Shown here: positions 1-8,101 of the stretch, in pieces
How positions within the stretch are numbered: the stretch's first letter is position 1
Layout: each line of letters begins with the position of its first letter
Origin: WHTX01 sp038255145
GTDB lineage: Bacteria > Actinomycetota > Acidimicrobiia > Acidimicrobiales > CAIXPF01
Length of the DNA stretch: 64,000 bases
NCBI GenBank assembly: GCA_038255145.1
Contig: JBBSLP010000021.1
Span: forward strand, 1 to 64,000
Direction: 5' to 3'
The notes under the pieces: generated by a model
The model's input: the letters and a program-made list of their open reading frames with translations, nothing else
Told to the model about the DNA's origin: nothing
The model's database searches: none
Translations under genes and position numbers: made by a program

Positions 1-4
1 CCGG

Positions 5-20
5 GGGCGCAACAGCGCCC
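5..20 (-). terminator. Putative terminator of leuCD
   Basis: GGGCGC and GCGCCC form a 6-bp stem with an AACA loop about 50 nt past the leuD stop. There is no clear T-run on the minus strand, so this is a weak call. Confidence 0.4.
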
Positions 21-69
21 GACAGCCGCAAGGGTCCGCCGGGCGCTGGCAGCAGCGACGTCAGTGGCG

Positions 70-666
70 TCAGCTGGCGACGACGGGCTTGTAGGTGGCC
101 CGGCGGGACTCGAAGTCCCCGATGTCCTCCGCGTAGCGCAGGGACAGGCTGATGTCGTCGAGGCCCTCGAGGAAGCGCTCCTGGGTGGCGGCGTCGAGGG
201 GGAAGTCGACCTCGATGCCCAGGGACGGGCACGACAGCTGCAACCGCTGCACGTCGATGGTCAGCTCGAGGTCGGGGTCGGCCTCGACCGCGGCCATGAG
301 CTGCTCGACCAGGGCCTGGTCGACGACCACGGGGACCAGCCCGTTCTTGGTCGAGTTGTTGCGGAAGATGTCCCCGAAGCGGGACGAGACGACGGCCTGG
401 AAGCCGTAGTCCATGATGGCCCACACCGCGTGCTCCCGCGACGAGCCCGTGCCGAAGTTCGGCCCGGCCAGCAGGATGGTGGCCCCCACGAAGCGCTCGT
501 CGTTGAGGATGAAGCTGCGGTCGTCACGCCAGGCCGCGAAGAGGCCCTTGCCGAAGCCGGTGCGCTCGACCCGCTTGAGCCAGACCGCAGGGATGATCTG
601 ATCGGTGTCCACGTCGGACCGGTCCAGGGGGACGGCCCGCCCGCTCACCGCACGTACTGCCTGCAT
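70..666 (-). CDS. leuD: 3-isopropylmalate dehydratase small subunit
   Basis: This 198-residue protein is the swivel-domain subunit that with LeuC isomerises 2-isopropylmalate to 3-isopropylmalate in leucine synthesis. Visible family marks are the N-terminal PLDRSDVDTDQIIPA segment, NFGTGSSREHA in the middle and the FGDIFRNNSTKNG block; length matches bacterial LeuD (about 200). The ATG is preceded by an AAGGA ribosome site and lies 19 nt after the leuC stop, so the two are one operon. An aconitase-type swivel domain of another dehydratase is unlikely given the neighbouring leuC and leuB. Confidence 0.95.
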   Translation of the reverse strand: MQAVRAVSGRAVPLDRSDVDTDQIIPAVWLKRVERTGFGKGLFAAWRDDRSFILNDERFVGATILLAGPNFGTGSSREHAVWAIMDYGFQAVVSSRFGDIFRNNSTKNGLVPVVVDQALVEQLMAAVEADPDLELTIDVQRLQLSCPSLGIEVDFPLDAATQERFLEGLDDISLSLRYAEDIGDFESRRATYKPVVAS

Positions 667-685
667 GCTCAGATGGTCCTTGTGC

Positions 686-2104
686 TCAGTGGCCCGCGGG
701 GGCGAGGTCGGCGGGGGTGCTGAAGTGGCCGGTGATGGCCGTGGCCGCGGCCACGGCCGGGCTGACCAGGTGGGTGCGACCGCCGGGGCCCTGACGACCC
801 TCGAAGTTGCGGTTCGAGGTCGAGGCGCAGCGCTCGCCCGGCTTGAGCTGGTCGGGGTTCATGCCCAGGCACATCGAGCACCCCGCCTCACGCCAGTCGA
901 AGCCGGCAGCGGTGAAGATGGCGTCGAGACCCTCGGCCTCGGCCTGGCGCTTCACGGCCACGGAGCCGGGCACGATCATGGCCCGCATGCCCGTGTGCAC
1001 CTGGTGGCCCTCGACGACCGAGGCGACGACCCGCAGGTCCTCGATGCGGGCGTTGGTGCACGAGCCGATGAACACGGTGTCCACGAACACGTTGCGCACC
1101 GGGGTGCCGGCCTCGAGGCCCATGTAGGTCAGGGCCCGGGCTGCGGCTTCACGCTGGGCGTGGTCCTCGAAGGCCTCGGGGTCGGGGATGCGGTCGTCGA
1201 TGCCCATGACCTGGGCCGGGTTGGTGCCCCAGGAGACGTGGGGGGTGATGTCGGCGGCGTCGAGCACGACCTCGCGGTCGAAGTGGGCGTCGTCGTCGGT
1301 GGGCAGGGTGCGCCAGTAGGCCACGGCGTCGTCCCAGGCCTGACCGGTGGGGGCCTTGGCCCGCCCCTCGAGGTACTCGAACGTCGTCTCATCGGGAGCG
1401 ATGAGGCCGGCCTTGGCCCCCGACTCGATGGACATGTTGCACAGGGTCATGCGCCCCTCCATCGACAGCGCCCGGATGGCCTCGCCCCGGTACTCGATGA
1501 CCGAGCCGATGCCGCCGCCGGTGCCGATGGCCCCGATGATGTAGAGGGCGATGTCCTTGGCCGTGGAGCCTGTGGGCAGGGTGCCGTCGACGGTCACTGA
1601 CATCATCTTGGGCCGGTTCTGGGGCAGCGTCTGGGTGGCGAGCACGTGCTCGACCTCGGACGTGCCGATGCCGAAGGCCAGGGCCCCGAAGGCGCCGTGG
1701 GTCGAGGTGTGGCTGTCGCCACAGACGATGGTCATGCCCGGCTGGGTCAGGCCCTGCTCGGGGCCGATGATGTGCACGATGCCCTGGCCGGGCTGGCCCA
1801 TCGAGTGCAGGGTGACCTGGAACTCGGCCGCGTTCTCCCGCAGGACCTCGATCTGGCGTCGGGAGATGGGGTCGGCGATGGGCTGGTCGATGTTCTCGGT
1901 GGGGACGTTGTGGTCCTCGGTGGCCACCGTCAGGTCGGGGCGGCGGACTCGGCGACCGGCCAGGCGCAGGCCGTCGAAGGCCTGGGGTGAGGTCACCTCG
2001 TGGACGAGGTGCAGGTCGATGTAGAGGAGGTCGGCCTCACCGGGGGCGGAGTGGACCAGATGGTCGTCCCAGATCTTCTCGGCCAGTGTTCGTCCCACGG
2101 CCAC
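686..2104 (-). CDS. leuC: 3-isopropylmalate dehydratase large subunit
   Basis: At 472 residues this is the catalytic, [4Fe-4S]-bearing subunit of isopropylmalate isomerase. Cluster ligands are visible in FIGSCTNARI and in GCSMCLGMNPD, with the SNRNFEGRQG motif after them. Two in-frame GTG starts exist: 2104 (MAVGRTL) and 2098 (MGRTLAEK). The GAGAGG site just upstream gives better spacing to 2098, which also matches the common family N-terminus. It is divergent from the IclR-family gene, and a palindrome in the roughly 100-nt intergenic region is a likely operator, as in the NdgR/LtbR/AreB systems of other actinobacteria. Confidence 0.95.
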   Translation of the reverse strand: MAVGRTLAEKIWDDHLVHSAPGEADLLYIDLHLVHEVTSPQAFDGLRLAGRRVRRPDLTVATEDHNVPTENIDQPIADPISRRQIEVLRENAAEFQVTLHSMGQPGQGIVHIIGPEQGLTQPGMTIVCGDSHTSTHGAFGALAFGIGTSEVEHVLATQTLPQNRPKMMSVTVDGTLPTGSTAKDIALYIIGAIGTGGGIGSVIEYRGEAIRALSMEGRMTLCNMSIESGAKAGLIAPDETTFEYLEGRAKAPTGQAWDDAVAYWRTLPTDDDAHFDREVVLDAADITPHVSWGTNPAQVMGIDDRIPDPEAFEDHAQREAAARALTYMGLEAGTPVRNVFVDTVFIGSCTNARIEDLRVVASVVEGHQVHTGMRAMIVPGSVAVKRQAEAEGLDAIFTAAGFDWREAGCSMCLGMNPDQLKPGERCASTSNRNFEGRQGPGGRTHLVSPAVAAATAITGHFSTPADLAPAGH

Positions 2105-2183
2105 CTACCTCTCGCTCTGTTCGCCTGCGGATCCCGGATCGGTTCCGGGTTGCGGTGCGCAGCTTGCACTGGAGCCGGACATC

Positions 2184-2208
2184 GTCTCAGAATGTGAGAC
2201 AGTGTCTC
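2184..2208. promoter_or_regulatory. Nested palindrome, likely IclR operator
   Basis: GTCTCA-N5-TGAGAC is a perfect 6-bp inverted repeat (2184-2200). Its right arm forms a second repeat, GAGAC-AGT-GTCTC (2196-2208). It lies between leuC and the divergent IclR gene and overlaps the first candidate start of the regulator. IclR regulators of the NdgR/LtbR/AreB group are known to control leuCD in actinobacteria; that this site binds the neighbour is inference. Confidence 0.6.
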
Positions 2209-2876
2209 GACCTGTGAACAGCACGCTATCCGGCGTCGGTGTCCTGGACAAGGCGGTCGCCGTCCTCGAGGCCGTCGATGGCGGGGCACGCTCCCTGGCC
2301 GACCTCGTGGTGGCCACGGGGCTGTCCCGGGCCACGGCCCATCGCCTCGCCGCGGCGCTGGTCGCCCACGACCTGCTGCGACGCGACGCCGAGGGCCGCT
2401 ACCTGCCCGGCCTGCGCCTCATCGCCCTGGGTCGGGCCGCCGCGGCCGAGCTGCCCCTGGCCGTGGCCGCAGCGCCGGCGCTCGAGCGGCTGCGGGAGGC
2501 GACGGGCGAGAGCGTGCAGCTCTACGTGCGCCAGGGTCCGTCCCGGGTGTGCGTGGCCTCCCTCGAATCACCCCACGGGCTGCGCACGATCGTCGGCCTG
2601 GGGGCCAGCCTGCCCCTCGATCTGGGCTCGGCGGGCAAGGTGCTGCGGGCCGAACCGGCCGCGGTGGCCCGGGGGTGGGCATCGAGCGTGGCCGAGCGGG
2701 AGCCGGGGGTGGCCTCGGTGTCGGCCCCCGTGCTCGACGGCGCCCGGGTGGTGGCCGCGGTCAGCGTGTCGGGGCCCATCGACCGCACCACACGGGACCC
2801 CGGCCGGCGCTACGCCACCGCGGTCACCACGGCGGCGCGGGAGGTGGAGATGGCTGCCGGTCTCGGCCCCCGCTGA
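2202..2876 (+). CDS. IclR-family transcriptional regulator (NdgR/LtbR-like)
   Basis: The 224-residue protein has an N-terminal winged helix (about residues 10-70, with VLDKAVAVLEAV, then a TGLSRATAHRL recognition helix) and a C-terminal IclR effector domain (GESVQLYVR, LPLDLGSAGKVL). It faces away from leuCD, the arrangement known for NdgR, LtbR and AreB, which repress leucine genes. Two GTG starts are possible, 2202 and 2214. The later one (MNSTLSGVGVLDKA) leaves the whole palindrome upstream and is my preference biologically. No clear Shine-Dalgarno is seen, so the mRNA may be leaderless. Autoregulation and control of leuCD are inferred. Confidence 0.85.
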   Translation: MSRPVNSTLSGVGVLDKAVAVLEAVDGGARSLADLVVATGLSRATAHRLAAALVAHDLLRRDAEGRYLPGLRLIALGRAAAAELPLAVAAAPALERLREATGESVQLYVRQGPSRVCVASLESPHGLRTIVGLGASLPLDLGSAGKVLRAEPAAVARGWASSVAEREPGVASVSAPVLDGARVVAAVSVSGPIDRTTRDPGRRYATAVTTAAREVEMAAGLGPR

Positions 2877-2904
2877 CCTCGCCGGGTCGGCCGGGGGAGC
2901 GGGG

Positions 2905-3375
2905 TCAGCCCTCGATGGTGACGACCTCGACCTTGAGCTTGCCGCCCGGGGCCTCGAAGCTGACGACGTCGCCGACCTTGGAACCGACCAGAGCCTCGCC
3001 CAGCGGCGAGGTGGGTGACACCACGGTGACACCGTCGGCCCGCTCCTCGATGGAGCCCACCAGGTACTTCTCGACCTCGGTGTCCCCCTCGTAGCGGAGC
3101 TCGACGACCACGCCCACGGACACCACGTCGGTGCCGGCCTTGGGTTCGATGATCACGCAGTTGCGCAGGATGGTGGACAGACGGCCGATGCGACCCTCCA
3201 TCTTGCCCTGCTCCTCTTTGGCGGCCTGGTAGTCGCCGTTCTCGGAGAGGTCGCCCAGTTCTCGGGCCACCTCGATCTTGCGGGCGATCTCCACGCGACC
3301 GCGCCCGGTCAGGTCCTCGAACTCCGACCGGAGGCGGTCGTGCGCATCCTTCGAGAGCTCGGTCACGTCGGCCAT
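2905..3375 (-). CDS. greA: Transcription elongation factor GreA
   Basis: The 156-residue protein rescues backtracked RNA polymerase by stimulating cleavage of the transcript's 3' end. It shows the N-terminal coiled coil (residues about 10-75) with the acidic tip motif ARELGDLSENGDYQAAKEEQ, then the FKBP-like C-terminal domain ending in TSPLGEALVGSKVGDVVSFEAPGG. The frame is open upstream, but the ATG at 3375 gives the standard family N-terminus and length; a TAGCAT -10 box 8 nt upstream suggests an almost leaderless mRNA. It converges on the IclR gene with only 28 nt between stops. Confidence 0.95.
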   Translation of the reverse strand: MADVTELSKDAHDRLRSEFEDLTGRGRVEIARKIEVARELGDLSENGDYQAAKEEQGKMEGRIGRLSTILRNCVIIEPKAGTDVVSVGVVVELRYEGDTEVEKYLVGSIEERADGVTVVSPTSPLGEALVGSKVGDVVSFEAPGGKLKVEVVTIEG

Positions 3376-3499
3376 GGGCAGGGATGCTAGCTCCGGACTA
3401 CGACAGCGCCGAGTGCCTTGCGCTCCCCCCGGACCGCCGTTCCTGCGCCCGGCCATCGCGGTTGACGCGTCCGACGGCGCTGCGGGAGACTCGCCGCCG

Positions 3500-3541
3500 A
3501 TGCGCCGCGACCCGAACACCCGCGTAGCCGTCATTCTCTAG
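3500..3541 (+). CDS. Branched-chain leader peptide of the leuB operon
   Basis: A 13-codon reading frame, MRRDPNTRVAVIL followed by TAG, begins with ATG about 10 nt after a GGGAG ribosome site. It ends in Val-Ala-Val-Ile-Leu and uses GTA and ATT, codons that are rare in this GC-rich DNA. An intrinsic terminator follows 38 nt later and leuB starts 158 nt downstream. This is the layout of ribosome-mediated attenuators known for ilv and leu operons: stalling at Val/Ile/Leu codons when charged tRNA is scarce would favour an antiterminator. The sequence elements are seen directly; the regulatory role is inference. Confidence 0.7.
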   Translation: MRRDPNTRVAVIL

Positions 3542-3605
3542 CGCACCCTGGCTCCCGCCGGTGTGCGCGTTCGACCGTCCGCCTCGGTGGGCGGTTTTGT
3601 TCTTT
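3541..3605 (+). terminator. Attenuator region with intrinsic terminator
   Basis: CCGCC (3579-3583) pairs with GGCGG (3590-3594) around a short CGGT-type loop, followed by TTTTGTTCTTT, a true U-tract that is rare in this window. Just before it, GCGCAC (3541-3546) can pair with GTGCGC (3563-3568), and CCGCC at 3555-3559 can compete for the terminator's GGCGG. Such mutually exclusive helices are what an attenuator needs. No upstream plus-strand gene needs this terminator. Confidence 0.7.
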
Positions 3606-3699
3606 AGTGCGCGTTGGTCCTCCAGGGCGCAGCTGTTCGTCAGGCGCTGTTGTCCGTCCATCGGGGTCCGGTCCCGAGGTCAGGGTTGAGAGGACGTCC

Positions 3700-4680
3700 G
3701 TGGGCAAGCACAAGGTCGGCATCGTCGGAGGCGACGGCATCGGGCCCGAGGTCGTGGCCGAGGGCCTCAAGGTCATCGCCGCGGCCGGGGTCGAGCTGGA
3801 CACGGTCGACTACGACCTCGGTGGCGCCCGCTACCTGCGCGACGGCACCGTGCTGCCCGACAGCGTGCTCGACGAGTGGCGGGGACTCGACGCCATCTTC
3901 CTCGGTGCGGTGGGTACGCCGGGGGTCCCGCCGGGGCTCATCGAGCGGGGCCTGCTGCTGAAGATGCGCTTCGAGCTCGACCTCTACATCAACCAGCGCC
4001 CGTTCCTGTTGCCCGACAAGGGCATCGACTTCATCGTCATCAGGGAGAACACCGAGGGCACCTACGCCGGTGAGGGTGGGTTCCTGCGCAAGGACACCCC
4101 CTTCGAGGTGGCCACCCAGGGTTCGGTCAACACCCGCCACGGCGTCGAACGGGCCGTGCGCTACGCCTTCGACCTGGCCGGGCGGCGGCGCAACCACCTC
4201 ACCCTCGTGCACAAGACCAACGTGCTGACGTTCTCGGGTGACCTGTGGGAGCGGGCCTTCAACGAGGTGGCTACCGAATACCCCGCCATCGCCACGGCGT
4301 ACAACCACGTCGACGCGGCGTGCATCTACTTCGTCGACAGCCCGAAGCGGTATGACGTGATCGTCACCGACAACCTGTTCGGCGACATCCTCACCGACCT
4401 GGGTGGCGCCGTCTCCGGCGGCATCGGCTTCGCTTCGTCGGCCAACCTGAACCCGGCCCGCACCGGTCCCTCGATGTTCGAGCCCGTCCACGGCTCGGCC
4501 CCCGACATCGCCGGACAGGCCAAGGCCAACCCGACGGCGGCCATCCTGTCGGCCGCCATGATGCTCGACTTCCTCGGCGAGCCCGAGGCCGCCGCCCGCA
4601 TCGCCGCTTCGTGCGCCAAGGCGACCACAGCTACTGGATCTACCAGCGAGATCGGCGACCTGATCGCCGCCGGAGTGTAG
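3700..4680 (+). CDS. leuB: 3-isopropylmalate dehydrogenase
   Basis: This 326-residue NAD-dependent beta-decarboxylating dehydrogenase converts 3-isopropylmalate to 2-oxoisocaproate. It shows the GGDGIGPEV N-terminal motif (about residues 10-18), the substrate arginines in LLKMRFELDLYINQRP, the metal-binding TDNLFGDILTD segment and the closing GSAPDIAGQ loop. GTG at 3700 is chosen because GAGAGGA lies 5 nt upstream and the family N-terminus starts there, although the frame is open from 3607. It is the first gene of leuB-ilvE-cimA, under the presumed attenuator. Tartrate or isocitrate dehydrogenase is unlikely in this context. Confidence 0.93.
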   Translation: MGKHKVGIVGGDGIGPEVVAEGLKVIAAAGVELDTVDYDLGGARYLRDGTVLPDSVLDEWRGLDAIFLGAVGTPGVPPGLIERGLLLKMRFELDLYINQRPFLLPDKGIDFIVIRENTEGTYAGEGGFLRKDTPFEVATQGSVNTRHGVERAVRYAFDLAGRRRNHLTLVHKTNVLTFSGDLWERAFNEVATEYPAIATAYNHVDAACIYFVDSPKRYDVIVTDNLFGDILTDLGGAVSGGIGFASSANLNPARTGPSMFEPVHGSAPDIAGQAKANPTAAILSAAMMLDFLGEPEAAARIAASCAKATTATGSTSEIGDLIAAGV

Positions 4681-4688
4681 GGGGACCC

Positions 4689-5609
4689 ATGCCCATCACG
4701 CCCACCAAGTACGTCTGGATGGACGGCGAGCTCGTCGCGTGGGAGGACGCCACCATCCACATCCTGACCCACACCCTGCACTACGGGAACGGCGTCTTCG
4801 AAGGCATCCGTGCCTATGAGACCGACCAGGGTGCGGCCGTCTTCCGGCTCACCCCGCACATCAAGCGCCTGTTCAACTCGGCCAAGATCCTCTTCATCGA
4901 CATCCCCTACACCGTCGAGCAGTTGGTGGATGCGACCAAGAAGGTCGTGCGCGAGAACGAGATGCCGGCGTGCTACATCCGGCCCATCGCCTACCTGGGC
5001 TATGGCGAGATGGGGCTCAACCCTCTGCACTGCGAGGTCAACGTCTCCATCGCCTGCTGGCCGTGGGGCGCCTACCTGGGCGACGAGGGCGTGCGCAACG
5101 GCGTGCGCATGATGATCTCGTCGTGGCAGCGCCACGACCCCAACGCCATGCCCCCCGCAGCCAAGGGCACCGGGCACTACATCAACAGCCAGATGGCCAA
5201 GGTGGCTGCGGTGAAGGCCGGCTATGACGAGGCCATCCTGCTGTCCCCCCAGGGCTACGTGTCCGAGTGCACGGGGGAGAACATCTTCGTGGTGCGCGAC
5301 GGCACCATCATCACGCCCCCGGTCTCGTCGGGCGCGCTCGAGGGCATCACCCAGGACTCGGTGCTGACGATCGCCCGCGACCTGGGCATCGACTTCCGCT
5401 TCGACAACCTGCTGCGCAGCGACCTCTACACCGCGGACGAGGCCTTCCTGTCGGGCACCGCGGCCGAGGTCGTGCCCATCCGCTCGGTCGACGACCGCGA
5501 GATCGGCGATCCCGGTCCCATCACCCGGCGCATCCAGGAGACGTTCCACGCCGCGGTGAGAGGCCAGGTCGACCGGTACAAGGACTGGAACGAACATGTC
5601 GCCCTCTGA
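4689..5609 (+). CDS. ilvE: Branched-chain amino acid aminotransferase
   Basis: The 306-residue fold-type IV PLP enzyme catalyses the last step of Leu, Ile and Val synthesis. The PLP lysine is Lys159 in AAKGTGHYINS, the same number as in E. coli IlvE. Other marks are YGNGVFEGIRAY near residue 32-43, VSECTGENIF, and the SGTAAEVVPI loop that contacts the cofactor phosphate. It starts 8 nt after leuB and overlaps cimA by 14 bp, so the three are translationally coupled. Confidence 0.94.
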   Translation: MPITPTKYVWMDGELVAWEDATIHILTHTLHYGNGVFEGIRAYETDQGAAVFRLTPHIKRLFNSAKILFIDIPYTVEQLVDATKKVVRENEMPACYIRPIAYLGYGEMGLNPLHCEVNVSIACWPWGAYLGDEGVRNGVRMMISSWQRHDPNAMPPAAKGTGHYINSQMAKVAAVKAGYDEAILLSPQGYVSECTGENIFVVRDGTIITPPVSSGALEGITQDSVLTIARDLGIDFRFDNLLRSDLYTADEAFLSGTAAEVVPIRSVDDREIGDPGPITRRIQETFHAAVRGQVDRYKDWNEHVAL

Positions 5610-7290
5610 CCGGGGGGCAGCAGAGCCTGCGCCTCTCGGCCCGGTCGACCGCGGTGCACGCCACGACCCGTCGTGGCCCGATGCCGTCGAGGTGTTCGAC
5701 ACCACGCTGCGGGACGGTTCCCAGTTCGAGGGCATCTCGCTGACCGTCGAGGACAAGCTGGCCGTGGCCCGCGCCCTCGACGAGCTGGGCGTGGACTGGA
5801 TCGAGGGCGGCTACCCGGGGGCCAACCCCAAGGACGAGGAGTTCTTCCGGCGCGCCGGCACCGACCTCGACCTGGGCCACGCCACCCTGGTGGCCTTCGG
5901 CTCGACCCGACGCCCCCGGGGCCGTTCGGACGAGGACCCCACCCTCCAGACCCTGGTCAAGGCGGGCACGTCCACGGTGTGCATCGTGGGCAAGTCGTGG
6001 GACTACCACGTGCTCGAGGCCCTGCGGACCACGCTCGACGAGGGCGTGGCCATGGTGTCGGACTCGGTGAGGTTCCTCAAGGCTGAGGGGTTGCGGGTGT
6101 TCTTCGACGCCGAGCACTTCTTCGACGGTTACAAGCGCAACCCCGAGTACGCCCTGCGGGTGCTCGAGGGGGCGGCGTTGGGCGGGGTCGACACCCTGGT
6201 GCTGTGCGACACCAACGGGGGCACCCTGCCCCACGAGGTCGAGCCCATCGTGCGTGACGTGGTCCGCCACTTCGCCGGGGTGCAGATCGGCATCCACACC
6301 CAGAACGACACCGGCTGCGCCACCCCCAACGCCCTGGCCGCGGTCATCGCCGGGGCCACCCAGGTCCAGGTGACCATGAACGGGTACGGCGAGCGTACGG
6401 GCAACTGCGACATCACCTCGCTGATCCCCAACCTGACCCTGAAGATGGGCATCCGCACCCTGCCCGAGGGGGGCATGGCCAAGCTCACCGAGGTCAGCCA
6501 CCGCATCGCCGAGCTGGTCAACCTGCCCCACCCTCAGGCGTTGCCCTACGTGGGCCAGTCGGCCTTCGCCCACAAGGCCGGGCTGCACACCAGCGCCCTG
6601 GCCCGCCGGCCCGACTCCTACGAGCACGTCGACCCCGCCTCGGTGGGCAACGGCACCCGCTACCTGGTGTCGGACCTGTCGGGCCGGGCCACCATCGAGT
6701 TCAAGGCCAAGGAGATGGGCGTCGAGCTGACCCCTCTGCAGCTGGGCGAGGTGCTCGACCAGCTCAAGGTGCTCGAATCAGCCGGCTACTTCTTCGAGAC
6801 GGCCGATGCCTCGCTCGAACTGCTGCTGCGCCGGGCCACCGGTTGGCGGCCCACGTACTTCGAGCTGGAGTCGTTCCGGGTCACCGTGGACCACCGCCCC
6901 GGTGCCGCTGCGGACATGGTCGAGAACCCCCTGGGTCACGCCGAGGGCATCGAGACCGAGTGCACGGTCAAGGTCAAGGTCGACGGCGAGCGCCACATCG
7001 CCACCGGCGAGGGCAACGGCCCCGTCAACGCCCTCGACGCCGCCTTCCGGGCCGCGGTGGCCGACCACTTCCCCCAGCTGTCGGGGGTGACCCTGGCCGA
7101 CTACAAGGTCCGGGTGCTCGACACCGGGGCCGGTACCGGTTCGGTCGTGCGGGTGCTCATCGACTCGACCGACGGTTCGAGGCGGTGGACGACCATGGGG
7201 GTGTCGGAGAACGTGATCGAGGCGTCGTGGCAGGCCCTGCACGACTCCATCGTCTTCGCCCTGCTGCACCACGGGGCCACGACGGCCTGA
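5596..7290 (+). CDS. cimA: (R)-citramalate synthase
   Basis: The 564-residue protein belongs to the DRE-TIM metallolyases and should condense pyruvate with acetyl-CoA to citramalate, the threonine-independent entry into isoleucine synthesis. The signature FDTTLRDGSQFEG is at residues about 34-46; GGYPGANPKDEEFF and the long C-terminal regulatory domain typify CimA rather than LeuA. The usual metal-binding HxHND reads HTQNDTG here, so the second histidine is glutamine. It is the last gene of the leuB operon and a strong hairpin follows 41 nt later. It could be a homocitrate or isopropylmalate synthase relative, but CimA fits best. Confidence 0.87.
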   Translation: MSPSDRGAAEPAPLGPVDRGARHDPSWPDAVEVFDTTLRDGSQFEGISLTVEDKLAVARALDELGVDWIEGGYPGANPKDEEFFRRAGTDLDLGHATLVAFGSTRRPRGRSDEDPTLQTLVKAGTSTVCIVGKSWDYHVLEALRTTLDEGVAMVSDSVRFLKAEGLRVFFDAEHFFDGYKRNPEYALRVLEGAALGGVDTLVLCDTNGGTLPHEVEPIVRDVVRHFAGVQIGIHTQNDTGCATPNALAAVIAGATQVQVTMNGYGERTGNCDITSLIPNLTLKMGIRTLPEGGMAKLTEVSHRIAELVNLPHPQALPYVGQSAFAHKAGLHTSALARRPDSYEHVDPASVGNGTRYLVSDLSGRATIEFKAKEMGVELTPLQLGEVLDQLKVLESAGYFFETADASLELLLRRATGWRPTYFELESFRVTVDHRPGAAADMVENPLGHAEGIETECTVKVKVDGERHIATGEGNGPVNALDAAFRAAVADHFPQLSGVTLADYKVRVLDTGAGTGSVVRVLIDSTDGSRRWTTMGVSENVIEASWQALHDSIVFALLHHGATTA

Positions 7291-7330
7291 GGCCCCCACG
7301 TCCGGCCGGCGCGCCGGATGGACGTGCCCG

Positions 7331-7354
7331 ACGGGGTGGGTAGATCCACCCCGT
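7331..7354 (+). terminator. Terminator of leuB-ilvE-cimA
   Basis: ACGGGGTGG and CCACCCCGT form a 9-bp perfect stem with a 6-nt loop (GTAGAT), 41 nt past the cimA stop. There is no U-run. Confidence 0.6.
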
Positions 7355-7421
7355 CAAGGACGACCGCGTACGGGTCGATGGACAGGGGAGCTCCTGTCGT
7401 CGTCCCGCTCGCGGAGGCCCC

Positions 7422-8057
7422 GTGCACCCCACCACCCGTGTCGTCGCCTTCCTCCTGGCCGCAGCCATCGCCGTCGTCGGCGGCTTCGCCTGCGCCCAGG
7501 GCGGCGCCAGCTCGGCCGTGGCCGACCAACCGGCGACGGTGATCGTGGGCGGACCCGCTCCTGATGCGGGCACCCCCGCCCTGCCCGCCGTCAGCGCGAC
7601 GGCGCTCGGCGATCCCTGCTCGTTGCTGACCGCCGGCGAGGTGTCGGCCGCCCTCGAGGTCGCCGTCACCGCGGCCCAGCCCCTGACGTCGGACGCCGGC
7701 ACCCTGGGCCAGCAGCTGTGCACGTGGAGCTCGACCGATGTCCCCTCGGCCTACGCCTCGTTGTCGGTGGTGGCCACGGCCGCCAGCCGCCAGACCGATG
7801 CCGACGGGGGGACGTACACGGCCCGGGACCTGTTCGAGGACACGCGGGCCATCTACACCGACGGCGTCGACCTGGCTGACCTGGCTGACCTGGGTGCGCC
7901 CGCCTTCCGGGCCGCCGACGGCTCGGTCGTCATCGCCCTGGTGGGGGCGGACGGTTCCCCCCAGCAGGCCGAGCTCATGGTGTCCGTCGGCGGCGTGGCC
8001 GATCCCGGGGCCGTCGGTGCCCACCTCATGGCCTCGACCGTCGCCGCCCTGGGCTGA
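7422..8057 (+). CDS. Exported DUF3558-like protein
   Basis: The 211-residue protein begins with a positively charged N-terminus and hydrophobic segment (residues about 5-26), then a low-complexity Ala/Pro linker. The mature part carries PCSLLTAGEVSAAL and a later LCTWSS, the spaced-cysteine pattern of actinobacterial DUF3558-type exported proteins. The cysteine after GGFA is a poor lipobox, so ordinary secretion is as likely as lipidation. The GTG start has GCGGAGG upstream. A local LADLADL duplication is present. Function is unknown. Confidence 0.6.
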   Translation: MHPTTRVVAFLLAAAIAVVGGFACAQGGASSAVADQPATVIVGGPAPDAGTPALPAVSATALGDPCSLLTAGEVSAALEVAVTAAQPLTSDAGTLGQQLCTWSSTDVPSAYASLSVVATAASRQTDADGGTYTARDLFEDTRAIYTDGVDLADLADLGAPAFRAADGSVVIALVGADGSPQQAELMVSVGGVADPGAVGAHLMASTVAALG

Positions 8058-8088
8058 ACCGCAGTTCGTCGCCGGGCCATGGACGCTC

Positions 8089-8094
8089 TACCGT
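8089..8094 (+). promoter_or_regulatory. -10 box TACCGT of a leaderless gene
   Basis: TACCGT ends 7 nt before the GTG at 8102 and no Shine-Dalgarno is present. Confidence 0.5.
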
Positions 8095-8101
8095 TGGGCT
8101 G

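Noticed and set aside
64..2104. Long open frames on the plus strand opposite leuCD (for example 64-723 and 605-1600)
   Set aside because: They are GC-skew shadows: Gly/Val/His-rich translations with no domain, opposite strongly conserved genes.
7855..7890. Short GAC-CTG-GCT repeat in the exported protein gene as a regulatory repeat
   Set aside because: It is an in-frame LADLADL codon duplication of 9 bp and needs no further explanation.
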